Shown: one piece after another, positions 42,251 through 51,434 of the stretch
Position numbering within the stretch: position 1 is the stretch's first letter
Layout of the letters: each line of letters starts with the position of its first letter
Assembly (NCBI RefSeq): GCF_042649925.1
Contig: NZ_JBHSAF010000015.1
Location: forward strand, 248,001 to 312,000
Origin: Pseudaeromonas sharmana
Lineage (GTDB): Bacteria; Pseudomonadota; Gammaproteobacteria; Enterobacterales; Aeromonadaceae
DNA: 64,000 bases
Direction: 5' to 3'
The notes under the pieces: generated by a model
What the model saw: only the letters and a program-made list of their open reading frames with translations
Database searches by the model: none
Told to the model about the DNA's origin: nothing
Translations under genes and position numbers: made by a program

Positions 42251-44128
42251 ATGCATCGCGCCCATCAACCGCTGGAGCTGTTGGCTCCGGCCAAGAATCT
42301 GGAGTTTGGTATCGAGGCGATCCGCCACGGTGCCGACGCCGTCTACATTGGCGGCCCCGGTTTCGGTGCCCGGGCGGCGGCGGGAAACAGTGTCGCCGAC
42401 ATCGAGACACTGTGCCGCTTCGCGCACCGCTTTGGCGCCCATGTCTATGTCGCGTTCAATACCATCTTGCGTGATGACGAACTGGAGGCGGCACGTCGGT
42501 TGACCCACCAGCTATACCAGGCCGGCGCCGATGCGCTGATCGTGCAGGATATGGGGCTGCTGCAGCTGGATCTGCCACCGCTGGCGCTCCATGCCAGTAC
42601 CCAGACCGATAACCGTACCGTCGACAAGGTACGGTTTCTTGCACAGGCCGGCTTTTCGCAAGTCGTGCTGGCGCGTGAACTGCCGCTGACGCGTATCGCC
42701 GAGATCGCCGCCGCGACCTCGGTCACCCTGGAGGCGTTTATACATGGTGCCCTGTGCGTCAGTTACAGTGGTCAATGTTATATCAGCCATGCAATGACCG
42801 GGCGCAGCGCCAATCGTGGCGAGTGTGCGCAGATTTGCCGCTTGCCCTGCACCTTGACCGGTGCCGACGATCAGGTCTTGGCCCAGGATCAGCACCTGCT
42901 GTCGCTCAAAGACATGAACCAAAGTGCCAATCTGGCGGCGCTGGTGGATGCCGGCGTGCGTTCTTTGAAGATTGAAGGGCGCCTCAAGGGGCTCGATTAC
43001 GTCAAGAATGTCACTGCCTACTACCGGCAGCAGCTCGATCTGCTGCTGGAACAGCGTCCGGCACTGGCCCGCGCCTCGGTTGGGCGTTCGACGTTTACCT
43101 TTACACCGGATCCGGCCAAGAGTTTTCATCGTGGCCATACTGACTATTTTCTGCACGGCCGCCAGCCGGACATCACCGCGTTTGCTTCCCCGAAATTTGC
43201 CGGCGAACCGGTCGGCACAGTGGCACGGGTGTCATCTGCCGGCAAGGGCGCGCCGGTCTGCATCGAGGTCAGCGCGCCGGCGGACGTGACGTTTCATAAC
43301 GGTGACGGCCTGACCTATTTCCGCGGGCGCGAGCTGGTCGGCATGCGGGTTAACCGCGCGCAGGGGCACTGCCTGTTTCCGGCCGAGCCGGTGACGGATC
43401 TCAAGGTGGGCGTGGCGCTGTACCGCAATCATGATCAGGCGTTAGCCAGCCTGCTGGCCAAACCGTCGGCCCAGCGGCGGATCGGGGTGGCATTGACGCT
43501 GGTTGCCAGCGCCGAGGGGTTGAGTCTGCAGCTGTGCGACGAGAGTGGGGTCGCGGCGCAAGTCAGTATCGCCATGGCGCTGGAGCCGGCGCGCGATATG
43601 GAACGCGCCGCCCAGACGCTGTGCGAGCAGTTGGCCAAGTTGGGTAATACCGATTTTTACAGCCAGACGGTGACGCTGGCGCTGCAGCCGTTGCCGTTCG
43701 TGCCAGCAGCACAGCTCAATGCGCTGCGCCGTGACGGCATTGCCGCACTGGAGCTGGCGCGGCAGGCAGCGTATTGTCGTCCGCCTGCCGCTGAGGTGGC
43801 GCTTCCTGTGCCTCTGCTGGAGGGGCAACGCCTGAGCTATCTGGCGAATGTCTACAATGCTGCGGCCGAAGCGTTTTATCGCGAACGTGGTGCCGGTCAG
43901 ATCGCGCCGGCCTACGAGTGCGACAGCGAAGAGCGTGAAGTGCCGCTGATGATCAGCAAACACTGCTTGCGCTACAGCTTTGGTCAGTGTCCGAAAGAGC
44001 GTGAAGCCGGCTTTCGTCCTGAGCCATTGACGCTGACCATCGGCAATGATCGCTTCCGTCTGCGTTTTGATTGCCAGCGCTGCGAGATGCAGGTGCTGGG
44101 GCGCCTCAAGCCGCGCAAACGTCCTTGA
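42251..44128 (+). CDS. rlhA: 23S rRNA 5-hydroxycytidine C2501 synthase RlhA (U32 family)
   Basis: 625 aa (653 in E. coli YdcP; the basic C-terminal tail is shorter here). In E. coli it hydroxylates C2501 of 23S rRNA with prephenate as a needed cofactor. Diagnostic stretches: ELLAPAKNLEFGIEAIRHGA, DAVYIGGPGFGARAAAGNS, EAFIHGALCVSYSGQCYISH and GRSANRGECAQICRLPC. Cysteines in CVSYSGQC, CAQIC and near the C-terminus (KHCLRYSFGQCP, CQRCEM) are those expected to bind an Fe-S cluster. GGAGAAGG stands before the ATG. It is alone in its direction after cyuA. Confidence 0.94.
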   Translation: MHRAHQPLELLAPAKNLEFGIEAIRHGADAVYIGGPGFGARAAAGNSVADIETLCRFAHRFGAHVYVAFNTILRDDELEAARRLTHQLYQAGADALIVQDMGLLQLDLPPLALHASTQTDNRTVDKVRFLAQAGFSQVVLARELPLTRIAEIAAATSVTLEAFIHGALCVSYSGQCYISHAMTGRSANRGECAQICRLPCTLTGADDQVLAQDQHLLSLKDMNQSANLAALVDAGVRSLKIEGRLKGLDYVKNVTAYYRQQLDLLLEQRPALARASVGRSTFTFTPDPAKSFHRGHTDYFLHGRQPDITAFASPKFAGEPVGTVARVSSAGKGAPVCIEVSAPADVTFHNGDGLTYFRGRELVGMRVNRAQGHCLFPAEPVTDLKVGVALYRNHDQALASLLAKPSAQRRIGVALTLVASAEGLSLQLCDESGVAAQVSIAMALEPARDMERAAQTLCEQLAKLGNTDFYSQTVTLALQPLPFVPAAQLNALRRDGIAALELARQAAYCRPPAAEVALPVPLLEGQRLSYLANVYNAAAEAFYRERGAGQIAPAYECDSEEREVPLMISKHCLRYSFGQCPKEREAGFRPEPLTLTIGNDRFRLRFDCQRCEMQVLGRLKPRKRP

Positions 44129-44229
44129 CGGGCTGACAGTGTGATCGACCTCGCTGACTGCGCTGCGCAAGATGGGGGGCACGGCCGCGAACCGCTAGGC
44201 TGAGGGTACTTCCTCTTGGAGACGTCAGC

Positions 44230-45264
44230 ATGCATCTGGATCGTGGCATGTTGCAGCAGGCCGTCAACCGTGGTCTGTTGCAACCGCAACAACTTGAGCC
44301 GTTATGGCAACACCTGCAAGCACAGGACGCCCAGCGTCCGGGATTTCGAGCCAGTCACCTGCTGTACTATTTCGGCGGCCTGCTAGCCATCGGTGCCATG
44401 ACGCTGTTCATGACGCTCGGTTGGGAGCGTTTCGGTGGCGGAGGTCTCATCGTCATCTGCCTGATCTATGCCGCAGGTGGGCTCGCAGTCACTGAACACC
44501 TGTTGACACGCCAGTTGGCGATCCCGGCAGGGATCTGTGCCACCTTTGTCCTCAGCCTGACACCGCTGCTGGTGTATGGCATCCAGACCCAGCTCGGCTG
44601 GTGGAGTGGTGATGACGCCTACCGTGACTACCACTACCGTATTGACTGGCGCTGGCTGATGATGGAGCTGGCCACCCTGGCGGTCGGTGCCGTGTTGCTG
44701 TGGCGTTATCGCCTCCCGTTTCTGGTCATGCCGGTGGCCGTGACCCTCTGGTACATGAGCATGGATTTGACACCGATGCTGTTTGGCGAGGATTACGACT
44801 GGGTGCTGCGCAAGTGGGTGTCGGTGGGGGTGGGCTTGCTGATGACGCTGTTGGCCTTCTGGGTTGACCTGCGGGCGCGACGTACCCTGGATTATGCCTT
44901 CTGGCTCTACCTGTTCGGGGTTGTGGCGTTCTGGGGCGGGCTGTCGGCGATGAGCAGCGACAGTGAGTGGAACAAATTTATCTACCTGTGCATCAATCTG
45001 GGGCTGCTGCTGATCGGTGCCATATTAAGCCGCCGAATCTTCGTCATCTGCGCGGCGTTTGGCATTGCCGGCTATCTGGGGCATTTGGCCTGGGATGTGT
45101 TTGCAGACAGTCTGTTGTTCCCGTTTGCCCTAACCCTGCTCGGATTGGCGATCATCGGCTGTGGCCTGTGGTGGCAGCGACATGAGGTGAGCTTGACCCG
45201 TCGTTTACGACGTTATTTACCCCTGCCATTACGCGAGTTGCTTGAGGCACGGCAGAGTGCCTAG
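44230..45264 (+). CDS. DUF2157-like multi-pass membrane protein
   Basis: 344 aa. A soluble helical N-terminus of about 35 residues (DRGMLQQAVNRGLLQPQQLE) precedes roughly nine or ten transmembrane helices, starting with LLYYFGGLLAIGAMTLFMTL. The arrangement and the opening motif (short helical domain, then YYFGGLLA) are typical of DUF2157 proteins, whose function is unknown. GGAGA stands before the ATG at 44230. I see no partner gene. Confidence 0.75.
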   Translation: MHLDRGMLQQAVNRGLLQPQQLEPLWQHLQAQDAQRPGFRASHLLYYFGGLLAIGAMTLFMTLGWERFGGGGLIVICLIYAAGGLAVTEHLLTRQLAIPAGICATFVLSLTPLLVYGIQTQLGWWSGDDAYRDYHYRIDWRWLMMELATLAVGAVLLWRYRLPFLVMPVAVTLWYMSMDLTPMLFGEDYDWVLRKWVSVGVGLLMTLLAFWVDLRARRTLDYAFWLYLFGVVAFWGGLSAMSSDSEWNKFIYLCINLGLLLIGAILSRRIFVICAAFGIAGYLGHLAWDVFADSLLFPFALTLLGLAIIGCGLWWQRHEVSLTRRLRRYLPLPLRELLEARQSA

Positions 45265-45613
45265 CAAGCGGCTGATCGGGTGTCACTGCGAGTTCTGCCT
45301 ATGGGCGGCCAGGCCGGCCATGCCGTGATGTGAAACAGAGGGTCTGACAACGATCGGCAAGATGCAGGGCTGTCATTGGTCGGCTGCGAACGGTTCCGCT
45401 GATGTGAGCGTAGGGCAATCGGAGTCTATCGCTCTTTAATCGGCTAACTGGCGTGTTTGCCAACGTCAGCTTGTCTGGCCCATTACCATTTATGGACATC
45501 GCAGCGGCCTTGCCGTCTGTTATGTCACGTTTGCGTCGTTTGATTGTTTGCCGTCTCGGTTGGCAGCAGCAACGCTGGATATGGCCTATGGAGCTGCCTA
45601 CGGTGGCGCGTGG
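45265..45613. other. Intergenic region, no gene recognised
   Basis: The 349 bases between convergent genes contain no terminator with a clear T run and no frame with homology. A 60-codon GTG frame (45453-45635) overlaps the next gene's end and has no support. Confidence 0.4.
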
Positions 45614-45946
45614 TCACTGGCCTGGCAGCAAATAAGGGCACGCCATGGCGCCAGCTGGCTGGCGTGTGAGCAGCGCTCTGCGTAATGCACTGAAATACCA
45701 CCAGGGTTTGGGATCGGCGCCTTCAATAAAGTCGACGACCGACATCATGACATCCAGGATGCAGGGGTCTTGTTCGAATCCTGTTTGTTCGCACAGACGC
45801 ACATAGAGTGCCAAGGCCGAACAGCCGCGCAGTTGTTGCGGTTCGTCAATGCCGACAGTCCGCAGGTCGCGAGCCAGTGCCGGACCAATGTTTGGCAAGT
45901 CGGTCAACAGTTTTACATTATCCCGGATAACTTTCTCTGGATGCAT
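45614..45946 (-). CDS. Helix-hairpin-helix protein of the Cdd1 ("pathogenicity locus") family
   Basis: 110 aa. An N-terminal helix-hairpin-helix motif (LLTDLPNIGPALARDLRTVG) is followed by IDEPQQLRGCSALALYVRLC and DVMMSVVDFIEGADPKPWWY, the arrangement of the Cdd1 family, which is related to the C-terminal domain of TfoX. Members are thought to bind DNA or protein; no function is known. GGAGG stands 8 bases before the ATG at 45946. The family name comes from a Clostridioides toxin locus and does not imply virulence here. Confidence 0.75.
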   Translation of the reverse strand: MHPEKVIRDNVKLLTDLPNIGPALARDLRTVGIDEPQQLRGCSALALYVRLCEQTGFEQDPCILDVMMSVVDFIEGADPKPWWYFSALRRALLTRQPAGAMACPYLLPGQ

Positions 45947-46094
45947 GTCTGCCTCCGGTTTTATCTGTGCTCGTATTTTATTGTTGGTTTCAAATGCGGC
46001 ATGGGGCCGAAACGACACCGATATGATGGCGTTTTTTTCGACTGATTGCAGTATTTTTTATCGGATTTATTTGCGTATACGTCTAGATGTAGTG

Positions 46095-46119
46095 CCTCCC
46101 AGCGTCATGCGCCGGGAGG
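46095..46119 (-). terminator. Possible mqo terminator
   Basis: On the minus strand, CCTCCCGGCG-CATGA-CGCTGGGAGG, a stem with one G-T/A-C imperfect position, 8 bases after the mqo stop. No T run follows. Confidence 0.35.
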
Positions 46120-46126
46120 GAAAAGC

Positions 46127-47617
46127 TCATGCGAGCTTGAGACTGGCCAGGGTGTCGCGACGAATACGCTCGGCGAGGGAAGCATCATCAATCAAAGATT
46201 CACCATATGAAGGGATCATGGCCTTCAGGCGATCATGCCAACCGGAGGCTAACTGAGGTGCAAAACAGCGCTGTATCACGTCAAGCATCGTCTTGACGCT
46301 GACCGAGGCTCCCGGCGAGGCGCCAAGCAACGCAGCGAGCGAGCCATCGGCGGCGGCCACGATCTCGGTGCCGAATTCGAGCTTGCCCCACTTGTGATGA
46401 CAGCGTTTGATGATCTGAACCCGTTTACCGGCATGGGCCAGTTGCCAATCTTCGGCATGCACTTGCGGCAGAAAGCTGGACAAGGACTGCAGGCGTTGAC
46501 GCGGTGACTGCAAAGCCTCCTTCACCAGATAAGTCGTCAGTTCCAGATTGTGGCGCCCGGCACCGAGCAGACTCTTCAGGTTGTGCGAGCGCACCGATTT
46601 CACCAGATCCAGGCGTGAACCATGTTTGAGAAAGCGGGTCGTAAACCCGGCATACGGACCAAACAACAAGCAGGGTTTACCGTCAACGATCCGCGTATCC
46701 AAATGAGGTACAGACATCGGTGGCGCGCCGACAGGTGCCAGGCTGTAAACCTTGGCGTGATGGCGTGAGACCAGTTGCGGATTCTGGCAGATCAGCCACT
46801 GGCCACTGACCGGGAAACCACCATAACCCGCTGCTTCCGGGATGGCAGATTTTTGCAGCAGATGTAACGCGCTGCCCCCCGCACCGAGAAAGACAAACGG
46901 ACTTTCAATTTGCAGGGTCTCACCTTGGCCAGCAAGACGTCGGGCTGTTAAATGCCAGTGGCAACGGTGGTCGCGGGTGCGGCGCAAATCCTGCACCCGA
47001 GTATGGGTCAACAACTGGAAGTTATCCTGACGTTGCAACAGGCGGATCATGTGGCGCGTCAGGGCACCAAAGTTGACATCGGCACCGTGCTCGACCCGGG
47101 TTGCCGCCACGTCGGCGGTATCAGCCCGGCCTGCCATCAGCAGTGGCATCCATTGTTCCAGGGTATTCCGGTCACGGCTCCACTGCATACCGGAAAACAG
47201 ATGATGTTGCTGCAGCGCCTGATAGCGGGCCTCAAGGAAGGCAGTGTCCTGGCTATTCCATACCGCACTGAGGTGTGGAACCCGATTGATAAAGGTCGCA
47301 GGGTCCAGTTTTCCCTTCTCACTGTCGACTAGGTGAGACCAGAACTGTTGCGACAACTCGAAGGCTGCGTTGATCTCCAGGGCTCGCCGGATATCGATCT
47401 GACCCTGCCGGTTGGCCGGAGTATAATTCAGCTCGCAATAACCGGCATGCCCTGTCCCGGCATTGTGCAGTGCTGCCGAGCTCTCGAGCGCCACATCCGG
47501 TAATTGCTCGAGCATGATAATGTGTAGACTGGGGTCAAGGCGCTGCAACAAGATTGCCAATGTGGCACTCATGATGCCACCGCCCACCAAAGTAACATCT
47601 GCCTGAATCGTTGCCAT
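46127..47617 (-). CDS. mqo: Malate:quinone oxidoreductase
   Basis: 496 aa. FAD-dependent peripheral membrane enzyme that oxidises malate to oxaloacetate and passes electrons to quinone. The FAD-binding motif VTLVGGGIMSATLAILLQ is at the N-terminus. Family segments include NAGTGHAGYCELNYTP, FGPYAGFTTRFLKHGS and SPGASVSVKTMLDVIQRCF. Length matches the DadA-unrelated class found in E. coli and pseudomonads. It runs alone, facing the Cdd1-type gene, with a GGAAG ribosome-binding region before the ATG. Confidence 0.95.
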   Translation of the reverse strand: MATIQADVTLVGGGIMSATLAILLQRLDPSLHIIMLEQLPDVALESSAALHNAGTGHAGYCELNYTPANRQGQIDIRRALEINAAFELSQQFWSHLVDSEKGKLDPATFINRVPHLSAVWNSQDTAFLEARYQALQQHHLFSGMQWSRDRNTLEQWMPLLMAGRADTADVAATRVEHGADVNFGALTRHMIRLLQRQDNFQLLTHTRVQDLRRTRDHRCHWHLTARRLAGQGETLQIESPFVFLGAGGSALHLLQKSAIPEAAGYGGFPVSGQWLICQNPQLVSRHHAKVYSLAPVGAPPMSVPHLDTRIVDGKPCLLFGPYAGFTTRFLKHGSRLDLVKSVRSHNLKSLLGAGRHNLELTTYLVKEALQSPRQRLQSLSSFLPQVHAEDWQLAHAGKRVQIIKRCHHKWGKLEFGTEIVAAADGSLAALLGASPGASVSVKTMLDVIQRCFAPQLASGWHDRLKAMIPSYGESLIDDASLAERIRRDTLASLKLA

Positions 47618-47691
47618 CCCTACTTCCGATTAGCCAAGCCTGTCAAAGGCCTAAATTATATACATTATATGCCGTGCCTCACAGTCAGGCG

Positions 47692-48228
47692 TTACGCATT
47701 CCTCAATCGGGCCATGGTGCAGGCATCAACATAATCGCCGTTACGAAAGGCATAGGCCTTGTGTTCGCCTTCAATGATAAAACCAAATTTGCGATACAGC
47801 GTGATGGCGGCATCATTGTCGCTATATACCGTTAGCTCGACACGCCGGATAGCCAGCCACAGATCACACAGCTCGAGGGCGGCACTCAGCAACCTGCTGG
47901 CGACACCCTGACGACGGCACTCTGCACTGACCGCCAGCCCGAGAGTGGCGACATGTTTGCGTCTGTGACGCTCCATGGTGGTCAGTGTCAGTTGGCCGAC
48001 AATGCGGCCATCCCGCTCAGCCACCAGGCTGCGCTGCTGTTCGTTAGCCTGTGCCAGGCGCTGTTGCCATTGCGCTTGCGTGGGAAACGGAAGTTGCAGG
48101 GTATCGGCATAGGCATGGGGTGCGGCGTAAAGCTGGCTGATGCCGGCCGCATCAGCCAGCTCGGCGGCGCGGATGATCACATCAGGGCCAGAAGCCATTA
48201 TTCCGTCGCGGTTTCGGCTGGCTGTCAT
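47692..48228 (-). CDS. GNAT acetyltransferase (YhhY/AaaT-like)
   Basis: 178 aa. Gcn5-related N-acetyltransferase resembling E. coli YhhY, an amino acid N-acyltransferase. VIIRAAELADAAGISQLYA, TLQLPFPTQAQWQQRL, the acetyl-CoA-binding block AECRRQGVASRLLSAALELC, then RVELTVYSDNDAAITLYRKF and GFIIEGEHKAYAFRNG align well with it. The start at 48228 overlaps the stop of the Nudix gene (ATGA) and has AGGAG upstream; MASGPDV (48198) is an alternative closer to the E. coli start. The Nudix-GNAT pair forms a coupled operon. Confidence 0.85.
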   Translation of the reverse strand: MTASRNRDGIMASGPDVIIRAAELADAAGISQLYAAPHAYADTLQLPFPTQAQWQQRLAQANEQQRSLVAERDGRIVGQLTLTTMERHRRKHVATLGLAVSAECRRQGVASRLLSAALELCDLWLAIRRVELTVYSDNDAAITLYRKFGFIIEGEHKAYAFRNGDYVDACTMARLRNA

Positions 48229-48983
48229 GGTGTCGTCTCTCCTGTCCAATCAGTTGCAAAGAAGGTTTCCTGCTTGCGATAGGGGCCCTGGTTATTCACT
48301 GGCTCTGTAGGGTGCAACCCCTGTCTATGATGTAGTTCGGCGACCAGTTGGCGATTGAACGGTGCATTGCGCTCATCTTGCAGGTACTCGCTGAGTGTCA
48401 TCCAGCGGGCGTCGGCAATTTCGTCATGATCCTGAATTGCGATCTGGTCACTGTGTGCGGTCAGGCGACAGATCAGATAGAGATCGGTGCGCCCGAACGC
48501 TGCCGGATAACGGGTGGTAAAACCGGCGATCGAGCTCAAGGTGGCGTGAATGCCTGTTTCTTCATACACCTCGCGCTCGATCGCCGTAGCGATGGGCTCA
48601 CCCAGCTCGACATGGCCGCCAGGCAATTTGTAACCGGGCATGCCGTGCTCGCGAATCGTCAGCAGTTCACCGCACCGGTTGAGGACCAGAGCGCCGGCAC
48701 CGAGGGTATGGGTCGGGGCGAAGGGGACAAAGGTGCCCGGTCGCAGGGTGAACACCAGCGTCAGCTGGTCGGGATGGCAATTATGAAACACGAAACCCAG
48801 GCCGGTGGCGATGGCTATCAGGTGGGCGCGTTCGATGGGCAGGTGCAACCAGATGATTCGCCCCTGACGAGCAAGGCACTCGCGCTGTAGTGTGGCCAAC
48901 TCTTCACCAAAACGGCTGGCGTCATCCGGTATCGAGTCGGCCAGGATAGTGACGCCATTGAATCTGTCCCATTCACACTGCAC
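48225..48983 (-). CDS. Nudix hydrolase with N-terminal pre-Nudix domain
   Basis: 252 aa. The Nudix box is complete: GGHVELGEPIATAIEREVYE then ETGI fits G-x5-E-x7-REUxEExGU. The first 90 residues (with LPIERAHLIAIATGLGFVFH and LVFTLRPGTFVPFAPTHT) resemble the pre-Nudix domain of NUDT6-like proteins. The substrate cannot be told from sequence. The start is GTG at 48983 with GGGAG 7 bases upstream. Its stop overlaps the start of the acetyltransferase gene. Confidence 0.85.
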   Translation of the reverse strand: MQCEWDRFNGVTILADSIPDDASRFGEELATLQRECLARQGRIIWLHLPIERAHLIAIATGLGFVFHNCHPDQLTLVFTLRPGTFVPFAPTHTLGAGALVLNRCGELLTIREHGMPGYKLPGGHVELGEPIATAIEREVYEETGIHATLSSIAGFTTRYPAAFGRTDLYLICRLTAHSDQIAIQDHDEIADARWMTLSEYLQDERNAPFNRQLVAELHHRQGLHPTEPVNNQGPYRKQETFFATDWTGETTP

Positions 48984-49099
48984 GCTGCACTCCCGGCTGC
49001 GTTAACCAACCCGCAGTGTGCCTGAGCCAGGCAGGTCATGCCAGCGGAAGCGTGATGCCGGTTGCGGCGGTGTCGTCGACGATACCGTCGCGCGGCGTG

Positions 49100-51133
49100 T
49101 TAATGGGATTGGGTCATCGCCAGCAAGGTGTCGGCAACCCCTTTGGTACGCGCTGCATTATCGGCAGTCAGGCTACTGACCTGCTCCAGTGATTGCAGCA
49201 TCGAGGTGAGCTCGCTGACGGCACCGGACTGGCCTTCGATCTCCTGGGCTACTTCGCGGATATCGGTGCCCAGCGCCAGGATATCTTGGCTTATCTCGGT
49301 TGCGCTCTGGCGAGATTTTTGCGCCAGGGTACGGACTTCGTCGGCGACGACGGCGAAACCCCGTCCCATCTCGCCAGCTCTCGCAGCTTCGATGGCAGCA
49401 TTGAGCGCCAGCAGATTGGTCTGATCGGCGATCTGCTGGATCACCTGCACCACGCTTTGGATGCGCTCGCTCGATTGCGCCAGTTGACGAGCGCTGCCGG
49501 CCACAGTTTGCGCCTGGTGCGCCATGCTGTTGATCGTGACACCCGCTTCCTCGACTGCTGCGGCCTGCGTCTGGACATGGCCGGTAAGTTCATCGACGGA
49601 TTGGTGCAGATCGCCGGCACAACTTTGCAACTCGGTGGCCATGCGCTCACGCTCCTGCTGGGCATCCTGCAGGAAACCGCCGAGTTGGGCCAGGCCATCA
49701 AACAGCGGTCTCAAGCCGGTATCGAGCTGATGACTGTCAAACAAGGCGGCGAAGTGGTGCTGCTTGAACTGGTTGAGTTGCTTGATCACCACCTGATTGA
49801 GACCGAGCAATTTCTTGATATGCCGCTGCAGGAAGAAGGCTTTGAATTCACCGTAATGGCTAACGAACTGGTCGACAAATTCATCATGGAACTCCTCGGT
49901 GGCGCCGTGGGTGTCAAACCAGAAGATCGCCGTCAGGGTCTGATTGAGGTTGAGGCCGAGAATTTCGCCAAAGGTGGAGGAGCCCATGACGGGGATATCG
50001 GCAAACACCTGTCCCATCCCCGCCAGTTCGGAGCCGTTATACAGGCGGCGCAGTATGCAGTCGTTGAGTAGCCCGGCGATCGGTGTACCGACCTTGCCTT
50101 GCATGAAGCGCGCGAGGTCCTGACGTGTCGTCTCGAGCAGCGAGGTGCGCTTGACCATCACCAACTCCTCGCCGGGGGCGACGTCACAAAAGAGGTGCAC
50201 CAGCTCCTGGTCGACGTCGATGGCCTGCACTGAACGCACGAACAACTCGCTGCCAACGCGGATGGCAAACGAATAGTCGGCCAATCTGGCTTCCAGTTGT
50301 CCCGGCTGACAGCCGAACTGGCGGCATAAGAGCTGCACCATCGACAAGATGGTTCCCTGGCGGTCGACCACCTGGCGAATGGTGCGATCCTCCAGCGAGG
50401 CGGTTAACACGTTGAAACTGACGTCGGTCGGGGCGAAGTTCTGGCTTTTGAACACGCCAAAGCGCATCCCGGGCGCCAGCTTGATGAAGGTGATCAGCGC
50501 ATGGTTTTCCAGGCGTTGCTGGCCATCGTGCAAAAAGGTGTGCTGGAAGTCGAGCTTGCCGCCGGCCGAGCCGCCGACAAACAGGCACGGAAAGCGCCCG
50601 GACTGGTACAAGGCTTCCATGAAAAAGGACTCTGAGCGTGACAGGCCATCGAACTGCACATAGGCGAGGGTGTCATGGTGGTCAATGCGCATTTGCAGCT
50701 TCAGGTTGCGCAGTGTGTTGACCAGCCGCTCGATGCGCTGTGTCATGCTGATCTTCTGTACTCCTGCGCGCAAATCCTCACTGCCAAGCGGGACGCGCAG
50801 CGTCTCGACACTGGCGAGCAGATCGCTGCCAAAGCACAGCAGTACTATGTCCGCCCACTGGCCATCGGCATCGCAGTACAGGCTCCCTTGGCCCTGATTG
50901 CACAGCGCGCCCGCACTGCTGCTCAAGGTCAGGTTCACACCGGGACAGCGCTGTTTCAACCGTGTGGCAATGGTGTTGATATCCAGATGAGGGGAGACAA
51001 AGCCCATGATCAGACGTGGGGCCCAACCGAGCGAGGCCAGCGCCTGGTCCAGTTCGCGCTCTGTCGTATGCAGCGTGGTAGCGGTAGCGTGCCGGCGGGG
51101 AATGAGTGATTTGAATGGCGCGAACATGCCCAT
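49100..51133 (-). CDS. Soluble methyl-accepting chemotaxis protein with FIST sensor domain
   Basis: 677 aa with no transmembrane helix, so cytoplasmic. FIST-N (about residues 35-240, e.g. LTLSSSAGALCNQG and FVGGSAGGKLDFQHTF) and FIST-C (about 250-400, ending VMGSSTFGEILGLNLNQTLT) form a predicted small-ligand (possibly amino acid) sensor. A linker leads to a C-terminal signalling domain with the receptor hairpin tip QIADQTNLLALNAAIEAARA then GEMGRGFAVVADEVRTLAQ. The tip is the canonical CheA/CheW-contact sequence. The signalling helix is short, so the receptor may join a cytoplasmic array or another pathway. The start at 51133 has GGAG upstream; 51127 is an alternative. No che genes are nearby. 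Confidence 0.88.
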   Translation of the reverse strand: MGMFAPFKSLIPRRHATATTLHTTERELDQALASLGWAPRLIMGFVSPHLDINTIATRLKQRCPGVNLTLSSSAGALCNQGQGSLYCDADGQWADIVLLCFGSDLLASVETLRVPLGSEDLRAGVQKISMTQRIERLVNTLRNLKLQMRIDHHDTLAYVQFDGLSRSESFFMEALYQSGRFPCLFVGGSAGGKLDFQHTFLHDGQQRLENHALITFIKLAPGMRFGVFKSQNFAPTDVSFNVLTASLEDRTIRQVVDRQGTILSMVQLLCRQFGCQPGQLEARLADYSFAIRVGSELFVRSVQAIDVDQELVHLFCDVAPGEELVMVKRTSLLETTRQDLARFMQGKVGTPIAGLLNDCILRRLYNGSELAGMGQVFADIPVMGSSTFGEILGLNLNQTLTAIFWFDTHGATEEFHDEFVDQFVSHYGEFKAFFLQRHIKKLLGLNQVVIKQLNQFKQHHFAALFDSHQLDTGLRPLFDGLAQLGGFLQDAQQERERMATELQSCAGDLHQSVDELTGHVQTQAAAVEEAGVTINSMAHQAQTVAGSARQLAQSSERIQSVVQVIQQIADQTNLLALNAAIEAARAGEMGRGFAVVADEVRTLAQKSRQSATEISQDILALGTDIREVAQEIEGQSGAVSELTSMLQSLEQVSSLTADNAARTKGVADTLLAMTQSH

Positions 51134-51434
51134 AGCGTGTCTCCAATAGGCCGTTAGGCCAAGTCTGAGGATAGTCTTGCGTCCTGCACACGCCACCTTG
51201 GGTGGCTATTGATCACCAGTGTAGGAAACGCAACCGATCTGTGCCGGTCGTTGAAAACGGTATCGTGAATGGAAACGCGGAAGCGACACTTAACTCACAA
51301 CCTCAGGGGGCAAGTTCGAGTAAAAAATCAAAATTGTGAGCAGGGCAAGTGGTTGCAGGAACAGTGAACCGCACGGATGTGGCTGTGACGGTTAACCGGC
51401 AAGGCGGGGAGTCCACCTTGCCGGCGGTCGTGGG
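51134..51434. other. Intergenic region between the chemoreceptor and M32 genes
   Basis: No gene recognised. It must hold the chemoreceptor promoter. The only structure seen is the hairpin at 51396-51424. Confidence 0.4.
51396..51424 (-). terminator. Possible terminator of the M32 peptidase gene
   Basis: CCGGCAAGG, an 11-base loop and CCTTGCCGG, 10 bases after the stop of the carboxypeptidase gene on the minus strand. No T run follows, so it may only stabilise the 3' end. Confidence 0.35.

Noticed and set aside
45614..45946. A virulence gene because of the 'pathogenicity locus' family name
   Set aside because: The name derives only from where one relative was found; nothing around it suggests virulence or transfer.
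49193..50071. A 292-codon plus-strand open frame
   Set aside because: It is antisense to the chemoreceptor gene; composition is typical of a shadow frame.
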